Under the pieces are notes generated by a model. The model was given only the letters and a program-made list of their open reading frames with translations, did no database searches and was not told where the DNA came from. A program made the translations under genes and the position numbers. DNA of 64,000 bases from Brevibacterium album DSM 18261 (GTDB lineage Bacteria; Actinomycetota; Actinomycetes; Actinomycetales; Brevibacteriaceae). Of this stretch, positions 8,209-16,216 are shown in pieces. The stretch is taken from contig NZ_AUFJ01000016.1 in assembly GCF_000426445.1 (NCBI RefSeq), forward strand, positions 1 to 64,000, written 5' to 3'. How positions within the stretch are numbered: the stretch's first letter is position 1; each line of letters opens with the position of its first letter.

Positions 8209-10017
8209 ATGGCTGAGTCACAGGAGCACAGGTCAGAAGAGGGCGGAGGCCGCGGACGGGGCCCCCGACGCGAGGGGCGCGGTCCACAGGGGCACCGAGG
8301 GCGGCCGGGAAACGGCGGCCAGGGGCGTGACAGCCGGGGCCGTGACAACCGCCAGGGTGGCCGGGGCGGCGAGTCCCGCGGCGGCGGGAGCGGTGAGCGC
8401 CGGAACGATCGCGGGTACGGTCGGGACGACCGGCGCGGCGACGACCGGCGTCGGGACGACCGAGGAGCGGACCGCGGCGGCCGTGGGTACGGCCGCGATG
8501 AGCGGCGCGGCGACGAGCGTCGCAGCGGCGATCGTCGGTGGGAGGACCGCGGTGAGCGCGGTCCCCGCCGGGATGACCGGAACGGCTACTCACGTGACCG
8601 CCGGAGCTCCGGTCGTGATGAGCGCGGCGGTGACCGCCGCTGGGAGGATCGCGGCGACCGCGGCCCCAGGCATGAGGATCGCGGGCCGCGCCGTGACGAT
8701 CGAGCTCCCCGCCGTGAGGATCGGGCGGGGGCCGGAGAGGATCGCCGTGGCTTCGGCCGCGACGACCGCCGAGGTGGTGACCGCCGCTGGGAGGACCGCG
8801 GTGATCGCGGGCCGCGCCGGGACGACCGCGGGCACGGCCGGGATGATCGCGGGCCGCGCCGGGATGACCGGGCCGGCCGTGGTGATGACAGGAAGGGTCG
8901 CGGGGGAGACCGCCGGGGCTTCGGCCGTGGCGACGACCGCCGCGGTGGCTCCCGTCGCGATGACAGGGCGCCCCGGCGCGAGACCCGTCCGCGTGCCCCG
9001 CAGATCCCCGAGGACATCACAGGCCGAGAGCTGCCCGGTGAGTTCCGCTCACAGTTGCGGACGCTGTCCAAGGAGGCCGCCGAGGCCGTGGCGAAGCACT
9101 TCGCCGCCGCCAGCGTCCTCATCGAGACGGATCCGGAGCTCGCGCACGAGCACTCGCAGGCCGCGGTGCGCCGCGGTTCCCGCGTGGGCGCCGTCCGCGA
9201 GGCCGCGGGCATCATCGCCTATCAGCTCGACCTCTTCGACGAGGCCGCCCGGGAGCTGCGCACGCATCGCCGCATCTCCGGGTCGAACGACAATCTGCCC
9301 CTGATCGCGGACGCCGAACGGGGTCGCGGCCGGCCCGCCAAGGCGCTCGAGCTGTTCGAGGAGGCCGAGGAGAAGGAGCTGGGCTCCGATCTCTACACCG
9401 AGCTGCTCATGGTCGCCGCCGGCGCGCACATCGACCAGGGCGACATCGGAGCCGCGCGCAGGCTGCTCGAGACCCGCCCCTTCACCGGCAACGCCAACGG
9501 CACCCTCGTCCGCCTGCTGTCCGTGTACTCGGATGTCATCCGCCTCGAGGGCGATGCCGATCTCGCGGACCGCTACGAGGAGCTCGCCCGCCGCACGGCC
9601 AAGGCGACGGGCACACTGTTCGGCGACGAGGAGATCGACCCGAACGAGGGCGTCGAGATCGTCACCCTCGAGGAGATCGAGCTGCCCGAGGACGAGGAGG
9701 GCGCAGAGTCAGAAGCAGAGGCGGAGCCCGAGCTCGCCGCTGACGACGCCACAGGTGATGACACCGCCGAGGCCCCCACGGCGACCGCGGACTCCGTCTC
9801 CGAGGAGGGACTGACGGTCGCCGAGACTCCGGACGACGCTCCTGCGGACGCACAGGAGGACCGTCCGGACGACGCGCACCGCGAGCAGGCGGAGGAGCCG
9901 GCCGCCGACTTCTCCGCAGTCGATGCCGAGTTCGATCCCGCGATCGTCGACGAGCTCGATGAGCTCCTCGCAGAGGAAGATGCGGAGGACACGGAGGACG
10001 CGCACCGTGAGGACTGA
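8209..10017 (+). CDS. Arg/Asp/Gly-rich disordered domain fused to a TPR-like protein with acidic tail
   Basis: A 602-aa protein with three parts. Residues 1-264 are a low-complexity chain of RDDR, RRDDRG, GYGRD and RRWEDRG units, strongly charged and presumably disordered. Residues 265-475 are helical, with TPR-like pairs such as HSQAAVRRG and AKALELFEEAEEKEL, and correspond to the conserved protein upstream of the HAD phosphatase in the tlyA region (Rv1691 position in M. tuberculosis). Residues 476-602 are an Asp/Glu-rich tail ending ETDAHRED-like. The start at 8209 has a GAGGA ribosome-binding site. The 3' end overlaps the HAD gene start. Function is not known; R/D/G-rich chains often bind RNA or form condensates, which is inference. 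In the repeat part the other frames are also long and open because of skewed composition; they are shadows. Confidence 0.85.
   Translation: MAESQEHRSEEGGGRGRGPRREGRGPQGHRGRPGNGGQGRDSRGRDNRQGGRGGESRGGGSGERRNDRGYGRDDRRGDDRRRDDRGADRGGRGYGRDERRGDERRSGDRRWEDRGERGPRRDDRNGYSRDRRSSGRDERGGDRRWEDRGDRGPRHEDRGPRRDDRAPRREDRAGAGEDRRGFGRDDRRGGDRRWEDRGDRGPRRDDRGHGRDDRGPRRDDRAGRGDDRKGRGGDRRGFGRGDDRRGGSRRDDRAPRRETRPRAPQIPEDITGRELPGEFRSQLRTLSKEAAEAVAKHFAAASVLIETDPELAHEHSQAAVRRGSRVGAVREAAGIIAYQLDLFDEAARELRTHRRISGSNDNLPLIADAERGRGRPAKALELFEEAEEKELGSDLYTELLMVAAGAHIDQGDIGAARRLLETRPFTGNANGTLVRLLSVYSDVIRLEGDADLADRYEELARRTAKATGTLFGDEEIDPNEGVEIVTLEEIELPEDEEGAESEAEAEPELAADDATGDDTAEAPTATADSVSEEGLTVAETPDDAPADAQEDRPDDAHREQAEEPAADFSAVDAEFDPAIVDELDELLAEEDAEDTEDAHRED
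8527..8829 (+). repeat. Three ~50-bp coding direct repeats in the R/D/G domain
   Basis: Near-identical copies begin at about 8527, 8629 and 8776. Each contains the core GCTGGGAGGA or its close variant and encodes RRWEDRG followed by an acidic/basic run. They are spaced unevenly and are surrounded by shorter RDDRG units, so this is a degenerate coding repeat that has grown by duplication, not a CRISPR array. Confidence 0.75.
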
Positions 10018-10849
10018 GGTCGCGCACCCGCAGGTCGCGGTCGGGGAGCCGTTCGACGGCATCCTGCTCGACCTCGACGGCTGCGTGTACGCCGGTGCCC
10101 GGCCCATCCCGGGCGCGGCCGAGGTCCTGCGCGGCCTCGCCGCGGCCGGCGTGCCCTATGGCTTCCTCACGAACAACGCCTCGCGCACGGCGGCGGAGGC
10201 GGCGGCCCACATCAGCAGCTTCGGCGTGGACGCCCGCGCCGAGCAGGTGATGTCCTCGGGCATGGTCGCGGCCCAGGCGCTCGCCGCCTCGGTGCCTGCG
10301 GGCGCGCGCGTGCTGGTGGTCGGCGCTCCCGCGCTCGCAGGCGAGATCGAGGCCGCAGGACTCGTCCCCGTCGCCTCAGCGGCCGAGGCGCCTGCCGCCG
10401 TCGTGCAGGGCTTCGCCGCGGACACGGACTGGCATGCGCTGGCCGAGGCCTGCGTCGCCGTCCGCGCGGGCGCGGAGTGGTGGGCGACCAATCTCGATCC
10501 CACCCTGCCCACCGAGCGCGGCCCGATGCCCGCCAACGGCGCATTCGTCCGGATCGTCGCGGAGACGACGGGGCAGCGACCGCGCGTCGCAGGCAAGCCC
10601 TCGGCGGCGATGATGGCCGCAGGAGCTCGCATGATCGGAGCGCAGCGACCGCTCATGGTCGGGGACCGCCTCGACACGGACATCGCGGGTGCACACGCCG
10701 CTGGCTTCCCCTCCGGACTCGTGCTCACGGGCGTGGACACCGAGGAGGCCGCGCGCACGGCGCCCGCCGACCGGCGTCCGGACTTCGTCCTCGACGATCT
10801 CACCGCCCTCGTGCCCGAGCACCGGGGGCGGCTGCGGAGGCTCGGATGA
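10007..10849 (+). CDS. HAD-superfamily class IIA hydrolase (NagD/phosphoglycolate phosphatase type)
   Basis: A 280-aa cytosolic phosphatase. HAD motif I is LLDLDGCVY, motif II is FLTNNAS, and motif IV is GDRLDTDIAGA, with the Lys of motif III in AGKPSAAMM; the large cap between motifs II and III marks subfamily IIA. Substrates in the family include p-nitrophenyl phosphate, phosphoglycolate and nucleotides; the true one is unknown. The GTG at 10007 is preferred: GGAGG lies about 9 nt upstream, and the start overlaps the end of the TPR gene by 11 nt. The ATG at 9923 in the same frame would add 28 low-quality residues. It corresponds to the Rv1692 position of the conserved tlyA block. Confidence 0.88.
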   Translation: MRTEVAHPQVAVGEPFDGILLDLDGCVYAGARPIPGAAEVLRGLAAAGVPYGFLTNNASRTAAEAAAHISSFGVDARAEQVMSSGMVAAQALAASVPAGARVLVVGAPALAGEIEAAGLVPVASAAEAPAAVVQGFAADTDWHALAEACVAVRAGAEWWATNLDPTLPTERGPMPANGAFVRIVAETTGQRPRVAGKPSAAMMAAGARMIGAQRPLMVGDRLDTDIAGAHAAGFPSGLVLTGVDTEEAARTAPADRRPDFVLDDLTALVPEHRGRLRRLG

Positions 10850-11085
10850 GCGGAGAGGCACCGCAGCAGGCGGACGCGCCCCTGCCGGGAGACGGGGTGC
10901 CCGTCCGCGCATGGGAGCAGCGCCTGCGCGAACTCGACGCCCTGGCCGCGGGCGGCGCCTCGGCCGATGCCGAAGGCAGCCCTCCGACCGAGGACGGCGC
11001 GGCCTCTGCTGCGGACGGCAGCGCGCTCACCGCGGGCGCCGAGGCGCTGCTCGGGGAGATCGAGACGGCCCTGGAGGAGCTGTGA
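10846..11085 (+). CDS. Small conserved-position protein of the tlyA operon
   Basis: A 79-aa protein whose ATG overlaps the HAD stop (ATGA) and whose stop overlaps the TlyA GTG, so it is embedded in the operon. The N-terminus contains VRAWEQRLRELDALA, an amphipathic helix; the middle is Ala/Glu-rich, and the end TAGAEALLGEIETALEEL is a second helix. The same slot in mycobacteria (Rv1693) also holds a tiny protein of unknown function. I do not recognise a domain. Confidence 0.7.
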   Translation: MSGEAPQQADAPLPGDGVPVRAWEQRLRELDALAAGGASADAEGSPPTEDGAASAADGSALTAGAEALLGEIETALEEL

Positions 11086-12059
11086 GCTCCGGCGCGGACC
11101 TCCCCGGCGGCTCCGCCCTCGCGCTCGCCGCGGCCCGCCTCGACGTGGCCCTCGTCGCCGCGGGCCTCGCCGGTTCGCGCAACCGCGCCGCACGCGAGAT
11201 CCGCGCCGGCCGGGTGCGGGTCGACGGCGCCGCCGCCGTGCGCCCCTCGGACCGCGTCGCCGCCGGTGCGGTGCTGCGCCTCGACGCACCGGACGCGTGG
11301 GTGGCCCGCAGCGCGCACAAGCTGCTGGGCGCGCTCGAGGACGCGGGTCTGCGCAGTTCCCTCACCGGTGCGATCTGCCTCGATGCGGGCGCCTCGACGG
11401 GAGGCTTCACCCAGGTGCTGCTCGCACACGGAGCCGCAGCAGTCCACGCCGTGGACGTGGGACGCGGACAGCTGGCGGAGCAGCTGCGCGCGGACCCCCG
11501 CGTCAGCGACCTCCCCGGCACCAACGTGCGCGCGCTCTCACCCGAGACCCTCTCCGGAGCGCCCGCACCGCCGTTCCACGCAGACGGCACGGTCGACCTC
11601 GTCGTGGCCGATCTCTCGTTCATCTCGCTCACCCTCGTGCTCGACGGGCTCCTCTCGGTGTGCCGTGAGGGCGCACTCCTCGGCCTCATGGTCAAACCGC
11701 AGTTCGAGCTGGGCCGCGCGGCCCTCGACAAGCACGGCGTCGTGACGGGGCATGCGGACCGGGTGCGCGCCGTGCTCGGCGTGGTCGACGCGCTCCGGGA
11801 GGCGGGCGCCGCACCGCTCGCCGTCTCCGCCTCGCACCTGCCGGGCCCCTCCGGCAACCGCGAGGCCTTCGTCTGGGCGCGGGCGGCACACGGGTCCGTC
11901 CCGACAGGCAGCCCCGGGGCTGCAGCCCGACCGGTCTCGAGCCTCGCCCCGTCAGCCGTCGAAGTGGTGTCGGGACGCGCGTTCGCCCTCCGCCCCGACA
12001 CCGAGGCCGCCGTCTCCGCCGCACTGTCCGTGCGGCTCGCCGGTGCGGAAGGGGCATGA
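11082..12059 (+). CDS. tlyA: TlyA family rRNA 2'-O-methyltransferase
   Basis: A 325-aa RNA methyltransferase. The N-terminal S4 domain (about residues 10-70: RLDVALVAAGLAGSRN, AAREIRAGRVRVDG) binds RNA. The FtsJ-like Rossmann domain has the SAM site LDAGASTGGFTQVLL, then VVADLSFISLTLVL and MVKPQFELG with catalytic Asp and Lys. In mycobacteria TlyA modifies 16S and 23S rRNA and is needed for capreomycin susceptibility. The C-terminal 55 residues are an Ala/Pro-rich extension beyond the usual 270 aa. The GTG start overlaps the previous stop (GTGA) behind a GGAGGAG site. Confidence 0.93.
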   Translation: MSSGADLPGGSALALAAARLDVALVAAGLAGSRNRAAREIRAGRVRVDGAAAVRPSDRVAAGAVLRLDAPDAWVARSAHKLLGALEDAGLRSSLTGAICLDAGASTGGFTQVLLAHGAAAVHAVDVGRGQLAEQLRADPRVSDLPGTNVRALSPETLSGAPAPPFHADGTVDLVVADLSFISLTLVLDGLLSVCREGALLGLMVKPQFELGRAALDKHGVVTGHADRVRAVLGVVDALREAGAAPLAVSASHLPGPSGNREAFVWARAAHGSVPTGSPGAAARPVSSLAPSAVEVVSGRAFALRPDTEAAVSAALSVRLAGAEGA

Positions 12060-12108
12060 GCGCGCCGCCTGCACGGCCGCGGACGCGACGCGCAGCAGAG
12101 GTGCCGCA

Positions 12109-12114
12109 TAGTAT
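12109..12114 (+). promoter_or_regulatory. -10 box for the nadK-recN transcript
   Basis: TAGTAT in the 96-nt gap between tlyA and nadK. Transcription would start near 12121, giving a leader of about 35 nt with a GGAGAGGG ribosome-binding site before the GTG at 12156. Confidence 0.4.
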
Positions 12115-12155
12115 CGGTCCGGAGCGAGGACATCGGTGACGGAGAGGGATACCGC

Positions 12156-13148
12156 GTGAGCAGACAGATGTTGGTCGTCCTCCACCCCCACAGGGAGAGG
12201 GCGAGGGTGGCCGCCGTGCGGGTGTGCCGCGCCCTCGTGGCGAAGGGCATCACGCCGGTGATGTCGGCGGACCAGCACCAGGCCGTGGTCGCCGCCGCAG
12301 GGCCCGCCGCGGAGGAGGGGCTGCCCGAAGGGGTGAGGATCGTCCCACCGCCGGAACCGCCGGAACCGTCGGCAGCTGCCGGGCCGCGGACCTCACCGGA
12401 GCCCGCCGCGGTCGCACCTGCAGCGGGCTGCGAGCTCATCATCGTCCTCGGCGGCGACGGCACCATCCTCCGCGCGGCGGAGCTGTACCACCCCGCAGGC
12501 GTGCCGATCATGGGGGTGAACCTCGGGCACGTGGGCTTCCTCGCGGAGAGCGAGTCGGACGACATCGACGAGACCGTCGCCCGCGCCGCCGCCCGCGAGT
12601 ACGACATCGAGTCGCGCCTCACCCTCGACATCACGGTCCGCCGCGGCGCGGAGCTCATCCACCGCGCCTGGGCGCTCAACGAGGCCACAGTGGAGAAGGG
12701 GCCGGGCAGCCAGATGATCGAGCTGAGCACCGGCGTGGACGACCGGCCGGTCTCGACGTACGGCTGCGACGGGGTGATCCTCGCCACCCCGACCGGCTCG
12801 ACGGCCTATGCGTTCTCCGCCGGCGGCCCCATCGTCTGGCCCGATGTCGAGGCCCTGCTCATGGTTCCGATCAGCGCACACGCGCTCTTCGCCAAGCCGC
12901 TCGTCGTCTCGCCGGACTCCGTCATCGCCGTCGAGTACCTGCCCCGGCCCGCGAAGGACACGGCCGTCCTCTGGTGCGACGGCCGGCAGGAGCTCGAGCT
13001 GCCGGTGGGCGCGCACATCGAGGCCTGCCGCTCGCCCCGGCCGCTCCTCCTCGCGCGCCTGCGCCGGGGGCCCTTCACCGACAGGCTCGTCAAGAAGTTC
13101 CGGCTCCCGGTGGCCGGCTGGCGGGGACCGGCGGCGGAGGCACGATGA
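12156..13148 (+). CDS. nadK: NAD kinase
   Basis: A 330-aa enzyme that phosphorylates NAD to NADP, using ATP or polyphosphate. The catalytic LGGDGTILRAAEL motif is at about residue 95, followed by GVNLGHVGFLAE, the NE/D region ALNEATVEKG, and the Gly-rich TPTGSTAYAFSAGGPI; the C-terminal sheet has WCDGRQELEL. A Pro/Ala-rich insert of about 30 residues lies before GGDGT. The GTG at 12156 follows a GGAGAGGG site. The stop overlaps the recN ATG, so the two are translated together. Confidence 0.94.
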   Translation: MSRQMLVVLHPHRERARVAAVRVCRALVAKGITPVMSADQHQAVVAAAGPAAEEGLPEGVRIVPPPEPPEPSAAAGPRTSPEPAAVAPAAGCELIIVLGGDGTILRAAELYHPAGVPIMGVNLGHVGFLAESESDDIDETVARAAAREYDIESRLTLDITVRRGAELIHRAWALNEATVEKGPGSQMIELSTGVDDRPVSTYGCDGVILATPTGSTAYAFSAGGPIVWPDVEALLMVPISAHALFAKPLVVSPDSVIAVEYLPRPAKDTAVLWCDGRQELELPVGAHIEACRSPRPLLLARLRRGPFTDRLVKKFRLPVAGWRGPAAEAR

Positions 13149-14911
13149 TCACATCGATCGGCATCGAGAACCTCGGCGTCATCACGCACGCCCGGATCGA
13201 CCTGGGCGCCGGGCTCACGGTCGTCACGGGCGAGACCGGGGCGGGCAAGACGATGTTCGTCACGGCGCTCGACCTCCTGCTGGGGCAGCGCGCGGAGACC
13301 TCGGCCGTCCGCCGGGACGCGGACCGGGCGGTCGTCGAAGGCATCTTCGCCCTGCCCGGCGCCGATGAGGAGGTGGACCCCGCGAGCGCGATCGACGCCG
13401 AGGGACGGGAGGTCTCCGCCGTCGCCGCCCGCATCGCCGAGGCCGGCGGCGACGTCGATGCCGAGGCCGTCCTCACCCGCATCATCCCCCGCTCCGGGCG
13501 CGCCCGGGCCACGGCAGGCGGCCGCACGGTCCCGGCCGCGGTGCTGCGCGAGGTCGGCTCCCAGCTCGTGAGCATGCACGGGCAGGCCGAGCAGCTCACC
13601 CTGCGCGGACAGGCCCAGCAGCGTGCGCTCCTCGACGGTGTCGCAGGCGCGCGCGGCGCCGAGGCGCGGGCAGCCTATGCCGAGGCCTACGCCGCCCACC
13701 GCGAGCTCGAGGCCGAGCACCGCAGGCTCGAGGAGACGCGCTCGGAGCGGGCCGCGCGGCTGGACTTCCTGCGCAGGGCGCTCGAGACCATCGACGCCGT
13801 GCGGCCGCAGCCCGGCGAGGACGCGGAGCTCGCGGCTCTGGCCGCCCGGCTGGGCGCGGCCGAGGACCTCCAGCAGGCGGTGGGAGGCGCGCACGCGCTG
13901 CTCATGGGCGACGACTGGTCGGAGCGGACCAGCGTGGTCGCGCTGCTGGCCGAGGCGCGGGAGTCCCTGTCGCGCGCCGCCGGGGTGGACGAGACGCTCG
14001 CGGCCCGGCTCGAGGCGCTCGAGGACGTCTCCGTCCGCACCGCCGACCTGGGGGCGGAGCTCTCGTCCTACCTCGCGGGCTTCGCGGACCAGGAGGGCAT
14101 GTCGCTCGAGGATGCCGAGGCCCGCCGGGCCGCGCTGGGCTCGCTCTCGGCCTACGGCGAGGACCTCGAGGCGGTGCTCGCATTCGAGGAGCAGGCCGGC
14201 CGCGAGCTGCTCGAGCTCGAGAACTCGGAGGCCTCCCTCACGGACATGGCCGCGACCGTCGAGGCCGCGCGCGCCCGGCTCGAGGCCGCCGCCGAGGAGC
14301 TGCACGCGGTCCGCACACAGGCGGGCGAGGCCTTCGCCGCGGCGGTCGGAGATGAGCTCTCCGCGCTCGCGATGCCGCACGCCGCGCTGAGCTTCCGGGT
14401 CGAGCGCACCGCTCCGGCCGCCCACGGGGCGGACGACGTCCGGCTCCTCTTCACCTCGCACGCGGCCGCCGAGCCCGATGACATCGGGAAGACGGCCTCG
14501 GGCGGTGAGCTCTCCCGCGTCATGCTCGCGATCGAGGTGGTCCGCGCCCGGACCGAGGCCTTCCCCACCTTCGTGTTCGACGAGGTCGACGCCGGGGTGG
14601 GCGGCAAGGCGGCGGTGGAGATCGGCAGGCGACTCGCCCGGCTCGCAGCATCCTCCCAGGTCATCGTCGTCACGCATCTGCCGCAGGTCGCCGCCTGGGC
14701 CGACCACCACCTCGTGGTGCGCAAGACGGATGAGGGCACGGGGGCCGTGTCCGGCGTGCGGGAGCTGGCCGGCGAGGACCGCACCGAGGAGCTCGCCCGG
14801 ATGCTCGCCGGCGTCGCGGACTCGTCCTCGGCGCGTGAGCACGCCGAGGAGCTCATGGGCGCGGCGGCGCAGGCGAAGGCGGACTTCCCGCGCACCGCAG
14901 ACCGGGCATGA
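13145..14911 (+). CDS. recN: DNA repair protein RecN
   Basis: A 588-aa SMC-like ATPase acting in double-strand break repair. The Walker A motif TGETGAGKTMF is at about residue 30, a long coiled-coil region fills the middle (REL, AEHRRLEETR-type heptads), and the C-terminal half holds the ABC signature SGGELSRVMLAIEVV and Walker B FVFDEVDAGVGGKAA, followed by VVTHLPQVAAWAD. Length is typical. The ATG at 13145 overlaps the nadK stop. The frame is open far upstream across nadK, but that is a composition shadow. Confidence 0.95.
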   Translation: MITSIGIENLGVITHARIDLGAGLTVVTGETGAGKTMFVTALDLLLGQRAETSAVRRDADRAVVEGIFALPGADEEVDPASAIDAEGREVSAVAARIAEAGGDVDAEAVLTRIIPRSGRARATAGGRTVPAAVLREVGSQLVSMHGQAEQLTLRGQAQQRALLDGVAGARGAEARAAYAEAYAAHRELEAEHRRLEETRSERAARLDFLRRALETIDAVRPQPGEDAELAALAARLGAAEDLQQAVGGAHALLMGDDWSERTSVVALLAEARESLSRAAGVDETLAARLEALEDVSVRTADLGAELSSYLAGFADQEGMSLEDAEARRAALGSLSAYGEDLEAVLAFEEQAGRELLELENSEASLTDMAATVEAARARLEAAAEELHAVRTQAGEAFAAAVGDELSALAMPHAALSFRVERTAPAAHGADDVRLLFTSHAAAEPDDIGKTASGGELSRVMLAIEVVRARTEAFPTFVFDEVDAGVGGKAAVEIGRRLARLAASSQVIVVTHLPQVAAWADHHLVVRKTDEGTGAVSGVRELAGEDRTEELARMLAGVADSSSAREHAEELMGAAAQAKADFPRTADRA

Positions 14912-14923
14912 GCGCACCCGTGA

Positions 14924-14929
14924 GAGAAT
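14924..14929 (+). promoter_or_regulatory. -10 box before steA (leaderless layout)
   Basis: GAGAAT in TGAGAGAATGACG ends 9 nt before the steA ATG at 14939, and no Shine-Dalgarno sequence lies between. This suggests a start of transcription at or just before the ATG, inside the recN-steA gap. Confidence 0.4.
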
Positions 14930-14938
14930 GACGCCACC

Positions 14939-16216
14939 ATGATTCTGCGCAGATCACGTGAGCGGGTCGAGGTCGAACAGCGGGTGGGGCCCGCCGTCGT
15001 GCGACTCGACCGCCGGACCAAGGACCTCACGAAACGACTCCAGCCCGGCGACATCGCCGTCATCCGCCACGCGGACATCGACCGCGTGTCCGCAGAGGCC
15101 CTGGTGGCCTGCCGGCCCGCCGCCGTGGTCAACGCGCACAGGTCCGTGTCCGGCCGCTACCCCAACCTGGGCCCCGGCATCATCGTCGCCGCGGGCATCC
15201 CGCTCGTGGACGATGCGGGTGAGGAGCTCTTCGACGGACGCCTCACGGAGGGCGAGGAGTACGTGCTGGAGGACGGCGTCCTCCTCTCCGGAGACGAGGC
15301 CGTGGCCAGGGGCACGGTGCAGACCGCCGGGACGGTGGAGAAGGCGACGAAGGCGGCGGAGGCCGGCATGGGCGAGGTCCTCACGGACTTCGTCGACAAC
15401 ACGATCGAGTACATCCGCAAGGACTCGGACCTGCTCGCCGACGACTTCGAGGTCCCGCTCGTCCGCACCTCCTTCACGGGGCGCCATGCGCTCATCGTGG
15501 TGCGCGGGTACCACTACAAAGAGGACCTCGCGATGCTCGCGACCTACATCCGCGAGCACCGGCCGGTCCTCATCGGCGTGGACGGCGGCGCGGATGCGAT
15601 CATGGAGGCGGGGCTGACCCCGCACATGATCGTCGGCGACATGGACTCGGTCTCCGATGCCGCGCTCACCTCGGGCGCGGAGCTCGTCGTCCACGCCTAT
15701 CGCGACGGCCGGGCTCCCGGTGTGGAGCGGCTCACGGAGCTGGGCCTCGACTGCGTGAAGTTCCCGGCCTCGGGCACGAGCGAGGACATCGCGATGCTGC
15801 TGGCCGACGACAAGGGCGCCGAGCTCATCGTCGCGGTAGGCACGCACGACACCCTCATCGAGTTCCTGGACAAGGGTCGCAAGGGCATGGCCTCGACGTT
15901 CCTCACACGCCTGCGCGTGGGCAGCAAGCTCATCGACGCGAAGGGCGTCTCACTGCTCTACCGGCAGCGGATCGGGGCCTGGCAGCTCGTGCTGCTCGCC
16001 GTGGCCGGCCTCGTCGCGCTGGGCGCGGCGCTCGCGGCGACCGCAGCCGGACAGACCCTGCTGGGTCTCGTCATGGCCCAGCTCGACGGCTTCTTCCAGT
16101 GGGTCTCCTCGCTGTTCGGCGGCGGTGCCGCCGACCCGGTGAGCCTCGCCCCGCCCGCGTCCGAGACCCCCTCCGCAACCGCCATCGCACATCCCCGAGG
16201 ACTGAGCCACCCGTGA
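14939..16216 (+). CDS. steA: SteA, cytokinetic-ring associated protein (thiamine-pyrophosphokinase fold)
   Basis: A 425-aa protein. An N-terminal domain (RLDRRTKDLTKRLQPGD; CRPAAVVNAHRSVSGRYP) is followed by a region resembling thiamine pyrophosphokinase: LIGVDGGADAIMEAG, HMIVGDMDSVSD and FPASGTSEDIAMLLA. One membrane helix follows (LVLLAVAGLVALGAALAA), then a short tail. In Corynebacterium SteA with SteB forms part of the division machinery and affects cell-wall antibiotic tolerance. Gene order RecN-SteA-SteB matches mycobacteria (Rv1696-Rv1698). The stop overlaps the steB GTG. Confidence 0.9.
   Translation: MILRRSRERVEVEQRVGPAVVRLDRRTKDLTKRLQPGDIAVIRHADIDRVSAEALVACRPAAVVNAHRSVSGRYPNLGPGIIVAAGIPLVDDAGEELFDGRLTEGEEYVLEDGVLLSGDEAVARGTVQTAGTVEKATKAAEAGMGEVLTDFVDNTIEYIRKDSDLLADDFEVPLVRTSFTGRHALIVVRGYHYKEDLAMLATYIREHRPVLIGVDGGADAIMEAGLTPHMIVGDMDSVSDAALTSGAELVVHAYRDGRAPGVERLTELGLDCVKFPASGTSEDIAMLLADDKGAELIVAVGTHDTLIEFLDKGRKGMASTFLTRLRVGSKLIDAKGVSLLYRQRIGAWQLVLLAVAGLVALGAALAATAAGQTLLGLVMAQLDGFFQWVSSLFGGGAADPVSLAPPASETPSATAIAHPRGLSHP

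Noticed and set aside
8527..8829. CRISPR-like appearance of spaced direct repeats
   Set aside because: Repeat spacing is irregular, the spacers are themselves repeats of the same codons, the reading frame is maintained throughout, and no cas gene is nearby.
8015..9304. A 429-codon plus-strand frame overlapping the R/D/G-rich gene
   Set aside because: It is Ala/Thr/Val-rich shadow of the repeat region, with no ribosome-binding site and no domain; the +1 frame from 8209 has the conserved TPR part and fits operon junctions.
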